A DNA stretch of 64,000 nt from assembly GCA_963768165.1 (NCBI GenBank), contig CAVYHJ010000026.1, positions 124,001 to 188,000 of the forward strand. Reading direction: 5' to 3'. Within the stretch, counting starts at the first letter, position 1. Every line of letters begins with the position of its first letter. Position numbers and translations under genes: made by a program. Shown piece after piece: positions 21,001-28,354 of this stretch. The DNA comes from CAVYHJ01 sp963768165 [NCBI: uncultured bacterium]. Its GTDB lineage: Bacteria; UBP4; UBA4092. The notes beneath the pieces were generated by a model that was not told the origin of the DNA, did not search any database, and saw nothing but the letters and a program-made list of their open reading frames with translations.

Positions 21001-24000
21001 ATTTCTCCTCCAGCTTTACGATAGTAGGTTCTGAGCTTATGCCGAACTTTGCATATAATGTCGCGGTCAACGGGAATTATGCTTATATCGCGGATTATAC
21101 CAATGGATTGCAGGTTGTGGATATTAGCAACCCTGCGACTCCGACTATTGTGGGTTATGCAAGTTCTCCCGGACAAGAACAGGCAGTGACTATGGATCGC
21201 AGTTATGCCTATGTGGCCGATGGGTATTCAGGAATGAGAATTGTCGATGTTAGTAATCCAACTGCGCCAGCCGAAGTCGGACATGTGGATACTCTGGGGT
21301 ATACCTGGGATGTCACTGTGCAAGGGAATTATGCCTATCTGGCGGATTGGTCACAAGGTTTAGACGTTGTGAATATCAGCACGGCAACCAATCCTGCCAT
21401 TGTCGGAAATTATGTAACTCCCGGCTTGGCGTATGGTGTGGCTGTGCAAGGGAATTATGCCTATGTGGCCGATGGAAGCGCCGGGTTACGGATTATTGAT
21501 ATTAGCAACCCCGCCAGCCCTATGGAAGTAAGCTCTTATAATACAACAGGGTTTGTCTTGAGTGTTGCCGTCAGCGGGAATTATGCCTATGTAGCGGACG
21601 ATTCCTCCGGATTACGGATTGTAGATATCAGTACACCCACCCATCCCGTGGAAGTTGGAGTCAGTGGAACACCCGGTTCGGCGACGGATGTCTCGGTCAA
21701 TGGCAATTTTGCGTATCTGGCGGATGGATTAGCGGGAATGCGGGTGTTTGATGTGACCGACCCAACCACTCCTTTTGATTTGGGAACTGTCAACACGGGC
21801 GGGAATGCCGTCGGGATTAACGCTCAAGGTCCATATATTTATGTTGCCGATGGAACCGGTGGATTAGAAATAATTCAGGTCGGGGATCCTCTTCCCGGTG
21901 TTACCATGACTATGACCGGCGATACCAGCCAAGTTACCGTAACCAATGCCAATGGGTATTATCAATTTGTAAATTATGCCAATGGGAATTATACGGTCAC
22001 GCCTTCCAAGTCGCCGTATTATTTCTCTCCAACGAACCGCACGTATACTGATTTGAACGCCGACCAATATCAACAAAACTATATTGCTGGAACGAGCGCC
22101 TTCGTCACCATCAACGCGCCCAGCAATCTCAGTGCGGTTATCGCCAGTCCTCACGAAATTGATTTACTCTGGGTGAGTAATTCCAATAATGAATCCGGTT
22201 TCGGAATTTTACGACAGGTCAACAACGGGAGTTGGTCTCTGTTAACCACGGTTTCTGCCGGTCAAATCTCTTTTGCCAATACCGGTCTTACCACCGGAGA
22301 TATCTATTGCTATAAGGTCTATGCCTTTAACGGGTTCAATCAATCCGGCTATTCCAATGAGGCCTGTGTTACTTTGTCGATTGTTACTACTCCGATTCTA
22401 ACACCTGTCTTTGTCAATCTACCGGATGTGAAGTTATTTATTAATCAGACTCTCGCTCCGGCTTTCGATTTGACTCTGTTTAATATCGGCAGTGCCGCCA
22501 CGACCGCTTCTATCGTTACCGATTTCTTGGGTGTAAGTTCTATTTCTACGAGTTACAATGGGAGTATTCTTACATCTGCCGATATCGCTTATACCGGTTA
22601 CGCCTCCGCCACCGTGGTAACCAATAGTTATTCTCTTGGCAATATTTATGGTGCGGAAACTGCGAGTAATCTCTTGAAATACTCCACTTATAAGATTAAG
22701 GAATTACCGGAAGTCGGATTGAATCCCGGAGAAAGCTATTTCCTCAATATTGCCAATTATACTTTCGATACAACAGGATTGGCTATTCCCCCATCCTTTG
22801 GGAATGTGAGCGCCTTGATTGTTAGCGACACTACTTTAGTGAACGCGACTTGGAGTGGTACCACCGCTGTCAATATTACTCTCATCGCATCGTCCTCGGC
22901 GACTCCGGTGACAGTGGATATTATTGCTTCCCCAAATTCCAATTCTCCCTTTGTCTCCGATATGGACAAAGAACGAGTTTATGTCTATACCAACCTGTTA
23001 TCCAATGGAACCTTTAGTACAGCAATTGATACTGCGGCGTATGGATTGGAATTTGCCCCAGGTCGTACCACTTTAACACCCCAAAGCTGGGTATCCAGTT
23101 ATACGGATAGTCAGGGACTAGAGGGCGATGGGGTCTGGGCATTTAATTTTGCGGATGCCAGTAGTGGAATAAAAGGCACACCCTTCTTCTCCAATTATAT
23201 CAATCTGATGTCCGGTCAATGGTATACCGCACGGATACGGTTGGTGGCGGATGCTCCGAATACTCATGAGTCGGATTTATTTGGATTCAGCAATTTAGTG
23301 GGTCAAGGTCTACAGACGGATATTGCCGCGCAGATATTGTTTGGCATTCCCACGGTCTGGACGTGGCAGGAAATCCCATTCTATGTCCATTCCAATTCCA
23401 CATCCGGGTATCCACAATTTATCTTGAAGGCGGGGAATGCAGGTAACGTTTATATAGATGAGATTCAATTGATTCAAGCGGAACCCATTCTGGTACAAGC
23501 CAATCGCTATCCTACCCAATTGAGATATCCCTATGGAGATTTTAATGTCAGCAGTGATACGTCAGGATGGGGCGAGCAACTATACGCTGGAAGCACGGGT
23601 GCGCCGCTATTCTCTGTCAGCAGTGGATTGATTCTTAACTTTACCGGCGCAGGGCCATCCCCAATGGAATTGGGAATTAAGTGGACGGCAAACAATAATA
23701 TGCCCGGTACCGTCTATACTCCACAGGTATCTCCACCCCAACAGGTGGGAGTCCGTCTGACTGTCTCGATAGAAAGCGGCGATTTTAATTCTTTGGCCAT
23801 TATCTTGGTTGCGGCGTATGGAGTGCAGAGCGCTGGACAACTGGGTATTGCTGTGGCACCCAGCAATTTGATTGCGGCGGCGGAAGTCGGTCGACTGGTA
23901 GCAGGAGACGTGCGCGCGGTGGGGCAATCCATAAATCCGTTCTATCAATTCCAATTTGGCGTCCGTTCCGATTTACCGGGTATCCTCGATATTTCTAACG

Positions 24001-24059
24001 TAGACTTTGATCAGGATAACGATGATCCAAATTATGGTGATGGCAGTCTCTTCCCATAA
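12075..24059 (+). CDS. Giant secreted PKD/LVIVD multidomain surface protein (3994 aa)
   Basis: An exported protein of 3994 residues. In order: signal peptide (1-25, ending VIHAS); a CBM9-like beta-sandwich (about 25-280, LDGTLDAS...); three PKD domains; a second CBM9-like domain (547-800, LDGILDSG); one PKD; three tandem 539-residue units of six PKDs each (about 885-2503); one PKD; three InlB-type B-repeats (about 2589-2967, FTGWTGDLTGN); seven LVIVD blades (2974-3269); a carboxypeptidase-regulatory-like domain; a fibronectin-III-like domain; and a unique tail (3436-3994) with carbohydrate-binding-like regions. In all I count 23 PKD domains with WxFGDG cores. No sorting signal is seen. Likely an adhesin or extracellular scaffold; ligand unknown. 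Confidence 0.85.
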   Translation: MKKIALVIVISFMMLVCGIGVIHASPMLDGTLDASPYTLAYATTAGAHSCFGGANNCSAIYYSYDANSVYFFVTANIDGTGNGLILLVGSSAAAGYNAGWNLGDVVSASGNGVFTLGSGANGNWEMDFPVNVGIEVNAFGGTTPSGGNLFYVNDAIYFNASSFATSGYIGGISSNGGVVSGGIGVSQAIVSYDNSGNSSGPGNSTGLEVAFPRVGSALGTLTSGVVLKAFAIIVSNTGYFSNCGVPTNFPSGCPGDNPNFGSAGLENPGPNNVTTSPLEDFPSAGFSASPQSGFGALTVVFSDTSYGIITGWNWDFGDGNSTTIQNPTYVYGTVVAPTTYVVTLIVNNLLGTSTATTNISVTEEGANASFTVNTNSGNGPLAVTFMDNSNYPNPSTATTWTWVFGDGNIGSGATTSYIYSAVTVPTTYSVFEIISTAFGLSTSSNQTITVTESPSTAAFTVDTSSGNGPLTVTFMDNSVYPTSSSFTTWTWIFGDGYTASSATTQHIYAAVTATTNYTSYEIVSTSFGVSTSSSQIITVDGQVSVITPTLDGILDSGYTLLWSTTAPARNDLGTGDNVSAIYYTYDAKSVYFFFQGALDIVGNGIAALFGSSASSGYNAGWLLGQDSGSNNAIFTLGTNGSSNNNGEGDWGMDFPVSDGLYIGGFVSDKYVNDAIYAGDGVTSSSETSGYIGDITSNGLIVSGGVTGVAATFNNSGNNSGSGSSNGLEIAFPRNGTLGNLTAGATVSAFAVVVSHTGYFSNDGVPMNFPVGTVGFDINFDSTGSTEGPGPNHVTTLPLEDVPFAGFSASTQSGFGALTVLFSDTSYGIITGWNWDFGDGNSTTIQNPTYVYGTVAAPTTYVVTLIVNNLLGTSTATTAITVTETGPSASFSATSTSGYGPVQFQFNDGTSYPTGSSYTTWAWDFGDGVGTSSLENPTYTYGAVMAPTQYTVTLIVTTPFGVSTSIQSNYISVSEARPTASFSASSTSGNGPVQFQFNDGSSYPTPSNTTTWAWDFGDGIGTSSQENPSYTYGAVLVPTEYTVQLIVTTDFGTSTSTQVNYISVNEAAPISNYTVTPSSGYGPYTAVFVDTSVYPTSSFTTFEWIFGDGNTTGFMTSTTTTYQYQVVSSPTTYTSWEIVSTSFGVSSSSQSVNVLSPVSFSVTPNNGDGPYTATFIDTSNNPTSSYTTFAWIFGDGNSTDFTSSTTTTYQYQSVSVPTTYTAWEIVSTSFGVGSSSQVVGVGEPAPVSSFTVTPNSGDGPYTATFVDTSVYPISSYTTFEWIFGDGNAADFTTSTTTTYQYQAVSAPTTYTAWEILSTSFGVSSSSQPVSVTEAGPVVNFTVTPNSGNGPYIATFIDTSIYPTSSFTTFEWIFGDGNATDFTTSTTTSYQYQAVSAPTTYTAWEIVSTSFGVSSSSQSVNVTESGPSTSFTGTPLSGYGALTVNFTDGTSYPTGSSYTTWAWDFGDGIGTSSLENPTYTYGAVMAPTQYTVTLIVTTPFGVSTSIQSNYISVSEARPTASFSASSTSGNGPVQFQFNDGSSYPTPSNTTTWAWDFGDGIGTSSQENPSYTYGAVLVPTEYTVQLIVTTDFGTSTSTQVNYISVNEAAPISNYTVTPSSGYGPYTAVFVDTSVYPTSSFTTFEWIFGDGNTTGFMTSTTTTYQYQVVSAPTTYTSWEIVSTSFGVSSSSQSVNVLSPVSFSVTPNNGDGPYTATFVDTSNNPTSSYTTFAWIFGDGNSTDFTSSTTTTYQYQSVSVPTTYTAWEIVSTSFGVGSSSQVVGVGEPAPTSSFTVTPNSGDGPYTATFVDTSIYPTSSYTTFAWIFGDGNAADFTASTTTTYQYQAVSAPTTYTAWEILSTSFGVSSSSQLVSVTEAGPVVSFTVTPNSGNGPYTATFIDTSIYPPSSFTTFEWIFGDGNATDFTTSTTTSYQYQAVSAPTTYTAWEIVSTSFGVSSSSQTVSVTEAGPSASFSASSTSGYGSLPIQFTDGTVYPTSSAYTTWAWDFGDGVGTSSLENPTYTYGAVMAPTQYTVTLIVTTPFGVSTSIQINYISVSEARPTASFSASSTSGNGPVQFQFNDGSSYPAPSNTTTWAWDFGDGIGTSSQENPSYTYGAVLVPTEYTVQLIVTTDFGTSTSTQVNYISVNEAAPISNYTVTPSSGYGPYTAVFVDTSVYPTSSFTTFEWVFGDGNTTGFMTSTTTTYQYQVVSAPTTYTSWEIVSTSFGVSSSSQSVNVLSPVSFSVTPNNGDGPYTATFVDTSNNPTSSYTTFAWIFGDGNSTDFTSSTTTTYQYQSVSVPTTYTAWEIVSTSFGVGSSSQVVGVGEPAPTSSFTVTPNSGDGPYTATFVDTSIYPTSSYTTFAWIFGDGNAADFTASTTTTYQYQAVSAPTTYTAWEILSTSFGVSSSSQLVSVTEAGPVVSFTVTPNSGNGPYTATFIDTSIYPPSSFTTFEWIFGDGNATDFTTSTTTSYQYQAVSAPTTYTAWEIVSTSFGVSSSSQTVSVTEAGAVAGFYGSPLSGYGPLTVNFTDTSLNNPTSWNWSFGDGGTDTIDQNPQYVYVPVSAPTSYTVTLIVSNAFGSSTATALNYISVSEPLLNITANPPLGGSVSPASGYYMLGTTVTCLATPSTSSGYVFTGWTGDLTGNVNPQTLLMDTAKNVVANFATWVSVTVNSIPPGLTVVVNGTNQITPYSFVTAPDSCFTIGVVTTQPGGIGTQYVYGSWDDGGLTTHTVCLSSNTTFTAIFNTQYYLSLVANPSTAGTFSPSSGWYYSGTTLNLQAIATAGYVFNHWTGDLVGFNNPTTIVMNTFKNITGNFNSGVMVTVYSNVPSATVVVGGVVETTPYSFATTVDACFDINAISPQSPGAGTQYSYDSWSDSGGQDHTVCAPVDTTLTVYFDTQYYLTTQVNPAGSGTINPPSGWYTANTVLSCLAIPGSSQLFSGWSGNLSGSSNPQNLSMNTAKTIIANFSTSTISYLISGYVYNFSSSFTIVGSELMPNFAYNVAVNGNYAYIADYTNGLQVVDISNPATPTIVGYASSPGQEQAVTMDRSYAYVADGYSGMRIVDVSNPTAPAEVGHVDTLGYTWDVTVQGNYAYLADWSQGLDVVNISTATNPAIVGNYVTPGLAYGVAVQGNYAYVADGSAGLRIIDISNPASPMEVSSYNTTGFVLSVAVSGNYAYVADDSSGLRIVDISTPTHPVEVGVSGTPGSATDVSVNGNFAYLADGLAGMRVFDVTDPTTPFDLGTVNTGGNAVGINAQGPYIYVADGTGGLEIIQVGDPLPGVTMTMTGDTSQVTVTNANGYYQFVNYANGNYTVTPSKSPYYFSPTNRTYTDLNADQYQQNYIAGTSAFVTINAPSNLSAVIASPHEIDLLWVSNSNNESGFGILRQVNNGSWSLLTTVSAGQISFANTGLTTGDIYCYKVYAFNGFNQSGYSNEACVTLSIVTTPILTPVFVNLPDVKLFINQTLAPAFDLTLFNIGSAATTASIVTDFLGVSSISTSYNGSILTSADIAYTGYASATVVTNSYSLGNIYGAETASNLLKYSTYKIKELPEVGLNPGESYFLNIANYTFDTTGLAIPPSFGNVSALIVSDTTLVNATWSGTTAVNITLIASSSATPVTVDIIASPNSNSPFVSDMDKERVYVYTNLLSNGTFSTAIDTAAYGLEFAPGRTTLTPQSWVSSYTDSQGLEGDGVWAFNFADASSGIKGTPFFSNYINLMSGQWYTARIRLVADAPNTHESDLFGFSNLVGQGLQTDIAAQILFGIPTVWTWQEIPFYVHSNSTSGYPQFILKAGNAGNVYIDEIQLIQAEPILVQANRYPTQLRYPYGDFNVSSDTSGWGEQLYAGSTGAPLFSVSSGLILNFTGAGPSPMELGIKWTANNNMPGTVYTPQVSPPQQVGVRLTVSIESGDFNSLAIILVAAYGVQSAGQLGIAVAPSNLIAAAEVGRLVAGDVRAVGQSINPFYQFQFGVRSDLPGILDISNVDFDQDNDDPNYGDGSLFP
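14729..19582 (+). repeat. Three tandem copies of a 1617-bp (539-codon) PKD unit
   Basis: The same landmark (tryptophan-rich WAWDFGDG coding sequence) recurs at 14833, 16450 and 18067, exactly 1617 bp apart. Each unit encodes six PKD domains of about 90 residues. Units 2 and 3 look essentially identical over roughly 900 bp (about 17.04-17.97 kb versus 18.66-19.58 kb), while unit 1 has diverged more. Confidence 0.9.
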
Positions 24060-24064
24060 TAAGA

Positions 24065-24093
24065 ATTCAAGGTTTCAGGTTTCAAGTTTCAAG
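24065..24093. repeat. TTTCAAG heptamer array
   Basis: TTTCAGG, TTTCAAG, TTTCAAG, preceded by a similar unit, directly after the giant gene's stop codon. Related TTTCAAG units occur at 50015 and 51657. Confidence 0.7.
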
Positions 24094-24122
24094 TTACTCT
24101 GAGACCTTAAACTTAGATATAT

Positions 24123-24488
24123 ATGTTCTGTCAAACGTGCGGTGAGGAAATTACGGAAGGTGCAAGGTTTTGCGGTAAGTGCGGAAAACCATTACAAACT
24201 ACTAAGCCTTCTTCTGATGATCCTGGAATCCAAATCATATTCCCATATAAAAATCCTTATGCGTTGGTAGCTTATTATCTAGGGATATTTTCTTTAATCC
24301 CATTTATTGGATTTCCCATGGGAATTGCCGCCCTCATTTTAGGTATTAAGGGTTTAAAATGGGCAAAGCAAAATCCACAAGCCAAAGGGAAAGCTCATGC
24401 CTGGGTTGGGATTATCATGGGTGGATTCTTTGGATTCCTTTATCTTGTTCTTATTGGAATGATTCTTTTTTCAATCTTGAAGAGATAA
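24123..24488 (+). CDS. Zinc-ribbon DUF4190-like membrane protein
   Basis: 121 residues. The N-terminal zinc ribbon has two CxxC knuckles (CQTCGEE and CGKCGKP within the first 22 residues). Two hydrophobic segments follow (about 52-80 and 95-118), with the LGIxSLIPF...ALILGIKGL pattern of DUF4190 proteins. Topology would place the ribbon in the cytoplasm. Function unknown; such proteins are common near membrane or accessory genes. It begins soon after the heptamer array and lacks a strong ribosome-binding site. Confidence 0.7.
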   Translation: MFCQTCGEEITEGARFCGKCGKPLQTTKPSSDDPGIQIIFPYKNPYALVAYYLGIFSLIPFIGFPMGIAALILGIKGLKWAKQNPQAKGKAHAWVGIIMGGFFGFLYLVLIGMILFSILKR

Positions 24489-24556
24489 TTGTAATTTATA
24501 ATTCTCTGCATTGGGAATGAAACGCTTTTCTTCTTTTCCGACGCCCACTTCTATAT

Positions 24557-24577
24557 AATTCAAAATTCATCATTCCT
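24557..24577. repeat. AATTCAA heptamer array
   Basis: AATTCAA, AATTCAT, CATTCCT in register; the same family appears at 58186-58219. Confidence 0.6.
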
Positions 24578-24593
24578 AATTGTACTTCTTATT

Positions 24594-24628
24594 TGTCATT
24601 GCGCGGAGCGAAGCGACAAAGCAATCTC
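24594..24628 (+). repeat. TGTCATTGCG...GCAATCTC interspersed repeat
   Basis: An intergenic copy of the repeat family that also lies inside the signal peptide at 6911. Confidence 0.75.
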
Positions 24629-24752
24629 ATCTTCTACGCTTTTGATACCCTTGACCCTTGAACGTTTTAATCAAAGCTATAAGATATTATGTTTGACTTT
24701 TAATAATCCTAGTCCTATACTACCTTTTGATTTTAGGGAAAGATTTATTGTC

Positions 24753-25646
24753 ATGAAATATTGGATGATTACTGACCGTGCTGTGAACAGAGGAAATATT
24801 GTTGATGGGGATCAAGGATACGCAGATTTGGTACCGGATACTTTTTGGGTTACCGAAAACGAGAATTTAAAAGATATTAATAATTGGCAGGAAGTCGAAG
24901 GGGATGATTTCAAAACACAAATCCTTACATATATTAATTCTCTCCCACAGGATGGTCAACCCAAACAAATTACCTTAATGATTCATGGTTTCGATAATAC
25001 TTGGGAAGACGCGACGCAGAATTATCAACAGGTTTGTACAGAATTGTTTCAAAAAAGGAATTTGGGTGCTTGTATTCTTTATACCTGGGATTCCGCTGGT
25101 TCTCCAATTCTTTATTTTAAAGATAAGGATGAGGCGGCGAAATCAGCATATCCTCTGGGAGCGTTATTCGATATCTTTGTTAGCGATTGGTTTAATGATA
25201 TAAAGACTCCCATTTCAATTATTGCCCATAGTATGGGAAATTATGTTCTGCAAAAAGGTATGCGGGAATATTGGGATATGGATGATAGACCTGAGAATTG
25301 TATAGTTGCCAATCAGGTTATTATGGTTGCCGCGGATATAAAAAACGATTTGTTTAATAATATCGTACCTAATCAGGATAGCGATGGGGGTGCTATTGCC
25401 AACCTTTCCAGCCGAGTAATAGCTTTATATAATCCTAATGATAGTATCTTGTGGGTTTCTGGGGATATACATGGTAATCTTCGTTTGGGTGAAAGTGGAT
25501 TGGATAAATCAAGCCCGGTTCCCAATAATGTCTCAGATATTAATTGTTCCAATCTTGTTCAAACCGGCCAACCTAATATCCATTCCTGTTATTTCTATGA
25601 ACCTAAAATATTGGATTTGATGGAAAAGATTTTAAGGGATATGTAG
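24753..25646 (+). CDS. Alpha/beta hydrolase, DUF900-like
   Basis: 297 residues from ATG 24753 (MKYWMITDRAV, a typical family start); the longer frame upstream covers repeat DNA. The HGF oxyanion motif is in LMIHGFDNTW (about residue 77). The nucleophile elbow is AHSMGN with S160. An acid is likely in the YNPNDSILW stretch, and a late histidine lies in QPNIHSC, giving a complete Ser-Asp-His set. No signal peptide, so probably cytoplasmic. Substrate unknown; an esterase or lipase role is plausible. It sits 30 bp upstream of the DUF4917 gene on the same strand and may be co-transcribed. Confidence 0.75.
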   Translation: MKYWMITDRAVNRGNIVDGDQGYADLVPDTFWVTENENLKDINNWQEVEGDDFKTQILTYINSLPQDGQPKQITLMIHGFDNTWEDATQNYQQVCTELFQKRNLGACILYTWDSAGSPILYFKDKDEAAKSAYPLGALFDIFVSDWFNDIKTPISIIAHSMGNYVLQKGMREYWDMDDRPENCIVANQVIMVAADIKNDLFNNIVPNQDSDGGAIANLSSRVIALYNPNDSILWVSGDIHGNLRLGESGLDKSSPVPNNVSDINCSNLVQTGQPNIHSCYFYEPKILDLMEKILRDM

Positions 25647-25676
25647 AAAATCACTTTAAAATGAAGGAACAAACAA

Positions 25677-26720
25677 ATGAGTAAAAAGCAGGATATTGAA
25701 ATTTTATCATTTGAAGCTGCTCTTGAAAGAGTACATGATTATGGTGACAGTTTTAATGTTTTATTAGGGAATGGATTTAGCAGGGCATATAACGATAATA
25801 TATTTTCTTATAGATCTTTATTTGAAAGTGCAGATTTTAGTAAATTATCTAATGAATCTCAAAAAGCGTTTGATGTATTGCAAACAACAGATTTTGAGAA
25901 AGTTCTACGTTCTTTAGATAGTTCCTCAAAGTTATTAAAACTATATGCACCAAAAGAAAAAAAACTAATACAAAATATATTAAAGGACTTGGAAGATATT
26001 CGTGATTTACTTGCAAAAACAATAGCAAAAAGACATCCCCCAAGATCAACCGCAATTGAACATAATTGTTATCTTTGCTGTAGAAAATTCTTGCACCATT
26101 TTGACAAAATATATACGTTAAACTACGACTTATTACTTTATTGGGCACTAATGCAAGAAGATGAAGAATGTGCTATCCCATGTGATGACGGGTTCAGGAC
26201 ACCAGATTCTGGACCATCGGAATTTGTAACTTGGGAAGCAGAAAACGTCCTAAATCAAAATATCTATTATCTTCATGGCGCATTACATATTTATGATGCT
26301 GGGCATGAAATCAGAAAATACACATGGTGTAATACAGGTGAATCATTAATAAATCAGATAAAAGATGCATTGAATGATGGAATGTATCCGTTAGTTGTCA
26401 CAGAGGGTTCATATGAACAAAAGTTGGAAAAGATACATAAAAGTGATTTTCTTGGTAAAGCTTATAGAAGTTTTGCTATAACAAAAAAACCACTTTTTAT
26501 ATATGGTCATTCTATGTCGGAGTCAGATAAGCATATAATTAAACTGATTGAGAAGGGAAAGATTAATTGTTTAATGATAGGTTTGTATGGTAAACCAGAT
26601 GAACCCAATAATAGAAAAATTAGGCAAGTAGCAAACTTAATGCAGTCAAGGAGAGGTAGTCCTAGACTAGACGTTTATTATTACGATGCAAAAAGCGTCA
26701 ATCTTTGGAGGGAAATATGA
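25677..26720 (+). CDS. DUF4917 family protein, SIR2-like
   Basis: 347 residues. Family-typical motifs: LLGNGFSRAY (G31-N-G-F-S35, a glycine-rich nucleotide-binding-like loop), YTLNYDLLLYWAL (about 147), IYYLHGALHIY (about 197), PLVVTEGSYEQK, and IYGHSMSESDKHI (about 275). The order GxGxS, NYD, HG is that of SIR2/STALD-type Rossmann proteins, several of which deplete NAD+ or bind nucleotides in phage defence. For DUF4917 itself no function is established to my knowledge, so NADase activity is inference. It follows the hydrolase by 30 bp and precedes the HEPN/HhH gene by 73 bp. Codon use is markedly AT-rich. Confidence 0.75.
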   Translation: MSKKQDIEILSFEAALERVHDYGDSFNVLLGNGFSRAYNDNIFSYRSLFESADFSKLSNESQKAFDVLQTTDFEKVLRSLDSSSKLLKLYAPKEKKLIQNILKDLEDIRDLLAKTIAKRHPPRSTAIEHNCYLCCRKFLHHFDKIYTLNYDLLLYWALMQEDEECAIPCDDGFRTPDSGPSEFVTWEAENVLNQNIYYLHGALHIYDAGHEIRKYTWCNTGESLINQIKDALNDGMYPLVVTEGSYEQKLEKIHKSDFLGKAYRSFAITKKPLFIYGHSMSESDKHIIKLIEKGKINCLMIGLYGKPDEPNNRKIRQVANLMQSRRGSPRLDVYYYDAKSVNLWREI

Positions 26721-26793
26721 TGAAATGAAAAAATTATTTTATCTATTGATTTTAAAATAAAAAGTATCTAATTGTAATGATTCAGACAATATT

Positions 26794-28248
26794 ATGAGCG
26801 ATAAGAATATAAAACCAACTCTCCCACAAAAGCCCGATTTTATAATATTAGGTTTGCTAAGCAGAGCTAAATTACTCCTTTCACATGCTTTATCACATTC
26901 TAACAGTTACGCAAGCATAGATCGTATGATAGCAATTCATGGATTGGATAATTGTATTGAATATATCTTAAGAATTATAATCAAACATCTTGATATCGAA
27001 GTCATCACTAATAAAAATCTAGATTCGTCTGAACTATCCTCACTTGCTGGTGAGGTAAATAGTTTTTTGTTCAATTATTATCAAATTCGTTTACCTTACT
27101 ACAGTGATATTAAACTTATTCGGCAGATCAGAAACCTTGTACAACATGCTATGGTTGACCCAAGTCCTGACCTCAAAAGATGTTCTTTAATAACAGAGCG
27201 CTTTTTTGATCAAATTTTAGAGACTATCTTTGGAATTAATAAAGACGAAATAAGAATATCAACGCTTATAAAAAATACAATTGTTAAAGAACATCTAAAA
27301 TTAGCAGAAGAAAATATTGATAAAGAAAACTTTTTATTATCCGTTGTTTCAAGTCGAGACGCTTTTGAGAACGCCCACTATTTTCAAATAATCAATTCTT
27401 CTTTAAAATCTTCTGTAATTCCAGCATTGATTGAAGCAAAAAAACAAAATGAATTTATTTCATATTTTATTTCCACATTCTCACGTGAATTTGAGTTGAT
27501 TAGATTAGGTATAGACTTAAAACGATACCGAAAATTTGTAGATTATCTTCAAAGTATACCTTTGAAATATAAAAATCAAGAATACCGTGGTCAGCTTAAT
27601 AGAGCATGGAATAAAGAGGATGCATACTATTGTTATAATTTTGCAACTGATGTGATAGTTAGATGGGAGAACGAAGAATTAGAGCCGGTACAAACTTATG
27701 TACCCGATAAAAAATATGATCATAAGTATAAACTAGGAGATTTTAAATTTTCTACAGGTAAGGGAAGTATGGTATATCTTTTCAAAAGGGATGAAAGCAT
27801 GTTGTCATTTTATATTGAACAAGATGAAGATCCTAATTTAAAAAGATTAATTCCAGATAATGAATATATCTTTACTAAAGAGTTATATATAGATGATGTG
27901 TTAGATAGGACGATTACACAAAAAGTAAAATTATTAAATTTTATTTGTAACTTTATTACTCATAATCCAACTAGGTGGGAAGGTGCTATTTGGTATACCG
28001 ATATTCCATTTTCATATCACTTTACAAAATATGAAAATGGAATCGTAGTAAAACAAACACCCAATATAAATACTGCTACTTTGGATGAAATTAAAAATAT
28101 ACATGAGTTGATATCAATTGAATTAGCTAAGAAAATAATTAATTTAAGAGAAGCTATTGGAAGAATAAGATCTGAAAATGATCTTAAAAAAATAGAAGGA
28201 ATTACTGAAGAACAAATTAGACGCATAAGTAGTAACTCTTGGATTTAA
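26794..28248 (+). CDS. HEPN-like / helix-hairpin-helix protein
   Basis: 484 residues with no close family I can name. The helical N-terminal part contains IRQIRNLVQHAM, where R113-N and H118 match the Rx4H motif of HEPN RNases. The middle is uncharacterised. The C-terminus (about 424-484) is a ComEA-like double helix-hairpin-helix: NINTATLDEIKNI...IINLREAIGRI...DLKKIEGITEEQIRRI. Combining a HEPN-type nuclease candidate with a nucleic-acid-binding tail suggests an RNase or tRNase effector. Very AT-rich and flanked downstream by an IS element, so probably acquired. The start is weak: no clear ribosome-binding site. Confidence 0.6.
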   Translation: MSDKNIKPTLPQKPDFIILGLLSRAKLLLSHALSHSNSYASIDRMIAIHGLDNCIEYILRIIIKHLDIEVITNKNLDSSELSSLAGEVNSFLFNYYQIRLPYYSDIKLIRQIRNLVQHAMVDPSPDLKRCSLITERFFDQILETIFGINKDEIRISTLIKNTIVKEHLKLAEENIDKENFLLSVVSSRDAFENAHYFQIINSSLKSSVIPALIEAKKQNEFISYFISTFSREFELIRLGIDLKRYRKFVDYLQSIPLKYKNQEYRGQLNRAWNKEDAYYCYNFATDVIVRWENEELEPVQTYVPDKKYDHKYKLGDFKFSTGKGSMVYLFKRDESMLSFYIEQDEDPNLKRLIPDNEYIFTKELYIDDVLDRTITQKVKLLNFICNFITHNPTRWEGAIWYTDIPFSYHFTKYENGIVVKQTPNINTATLDEIKNIHELISIELAKKIINLREAIGRIRSENDLKKIEGITEEQIRRISSNSWI

Positions 28249-28283
28249 TATATTCGAGAAAGTTTTAAATATTTCTAAATCCA

Positions 28284-28341
28284 TTTATTATCCTCAATAA
28301 AATCAATGAGCCAATAACTCTTCTACAAATGCAGAAGAGTT
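28284..28341 (+). repeat. Structured repeat family, copy A
   Basis: Conserved core TCAATAAAATCAA, then CCAATAA, then a 9-bp hairpin AACTCTTCT / AGAAGAGTT with loop ACAAATGC. Related copies at 31266 and 31509 keep the core and loop type while the stem bases change. The IS3 element inserted 10 bp past the hairpin. Confidence 0.6.
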
Positions 28342-28354
28342 CCAGTTGGCTTGA

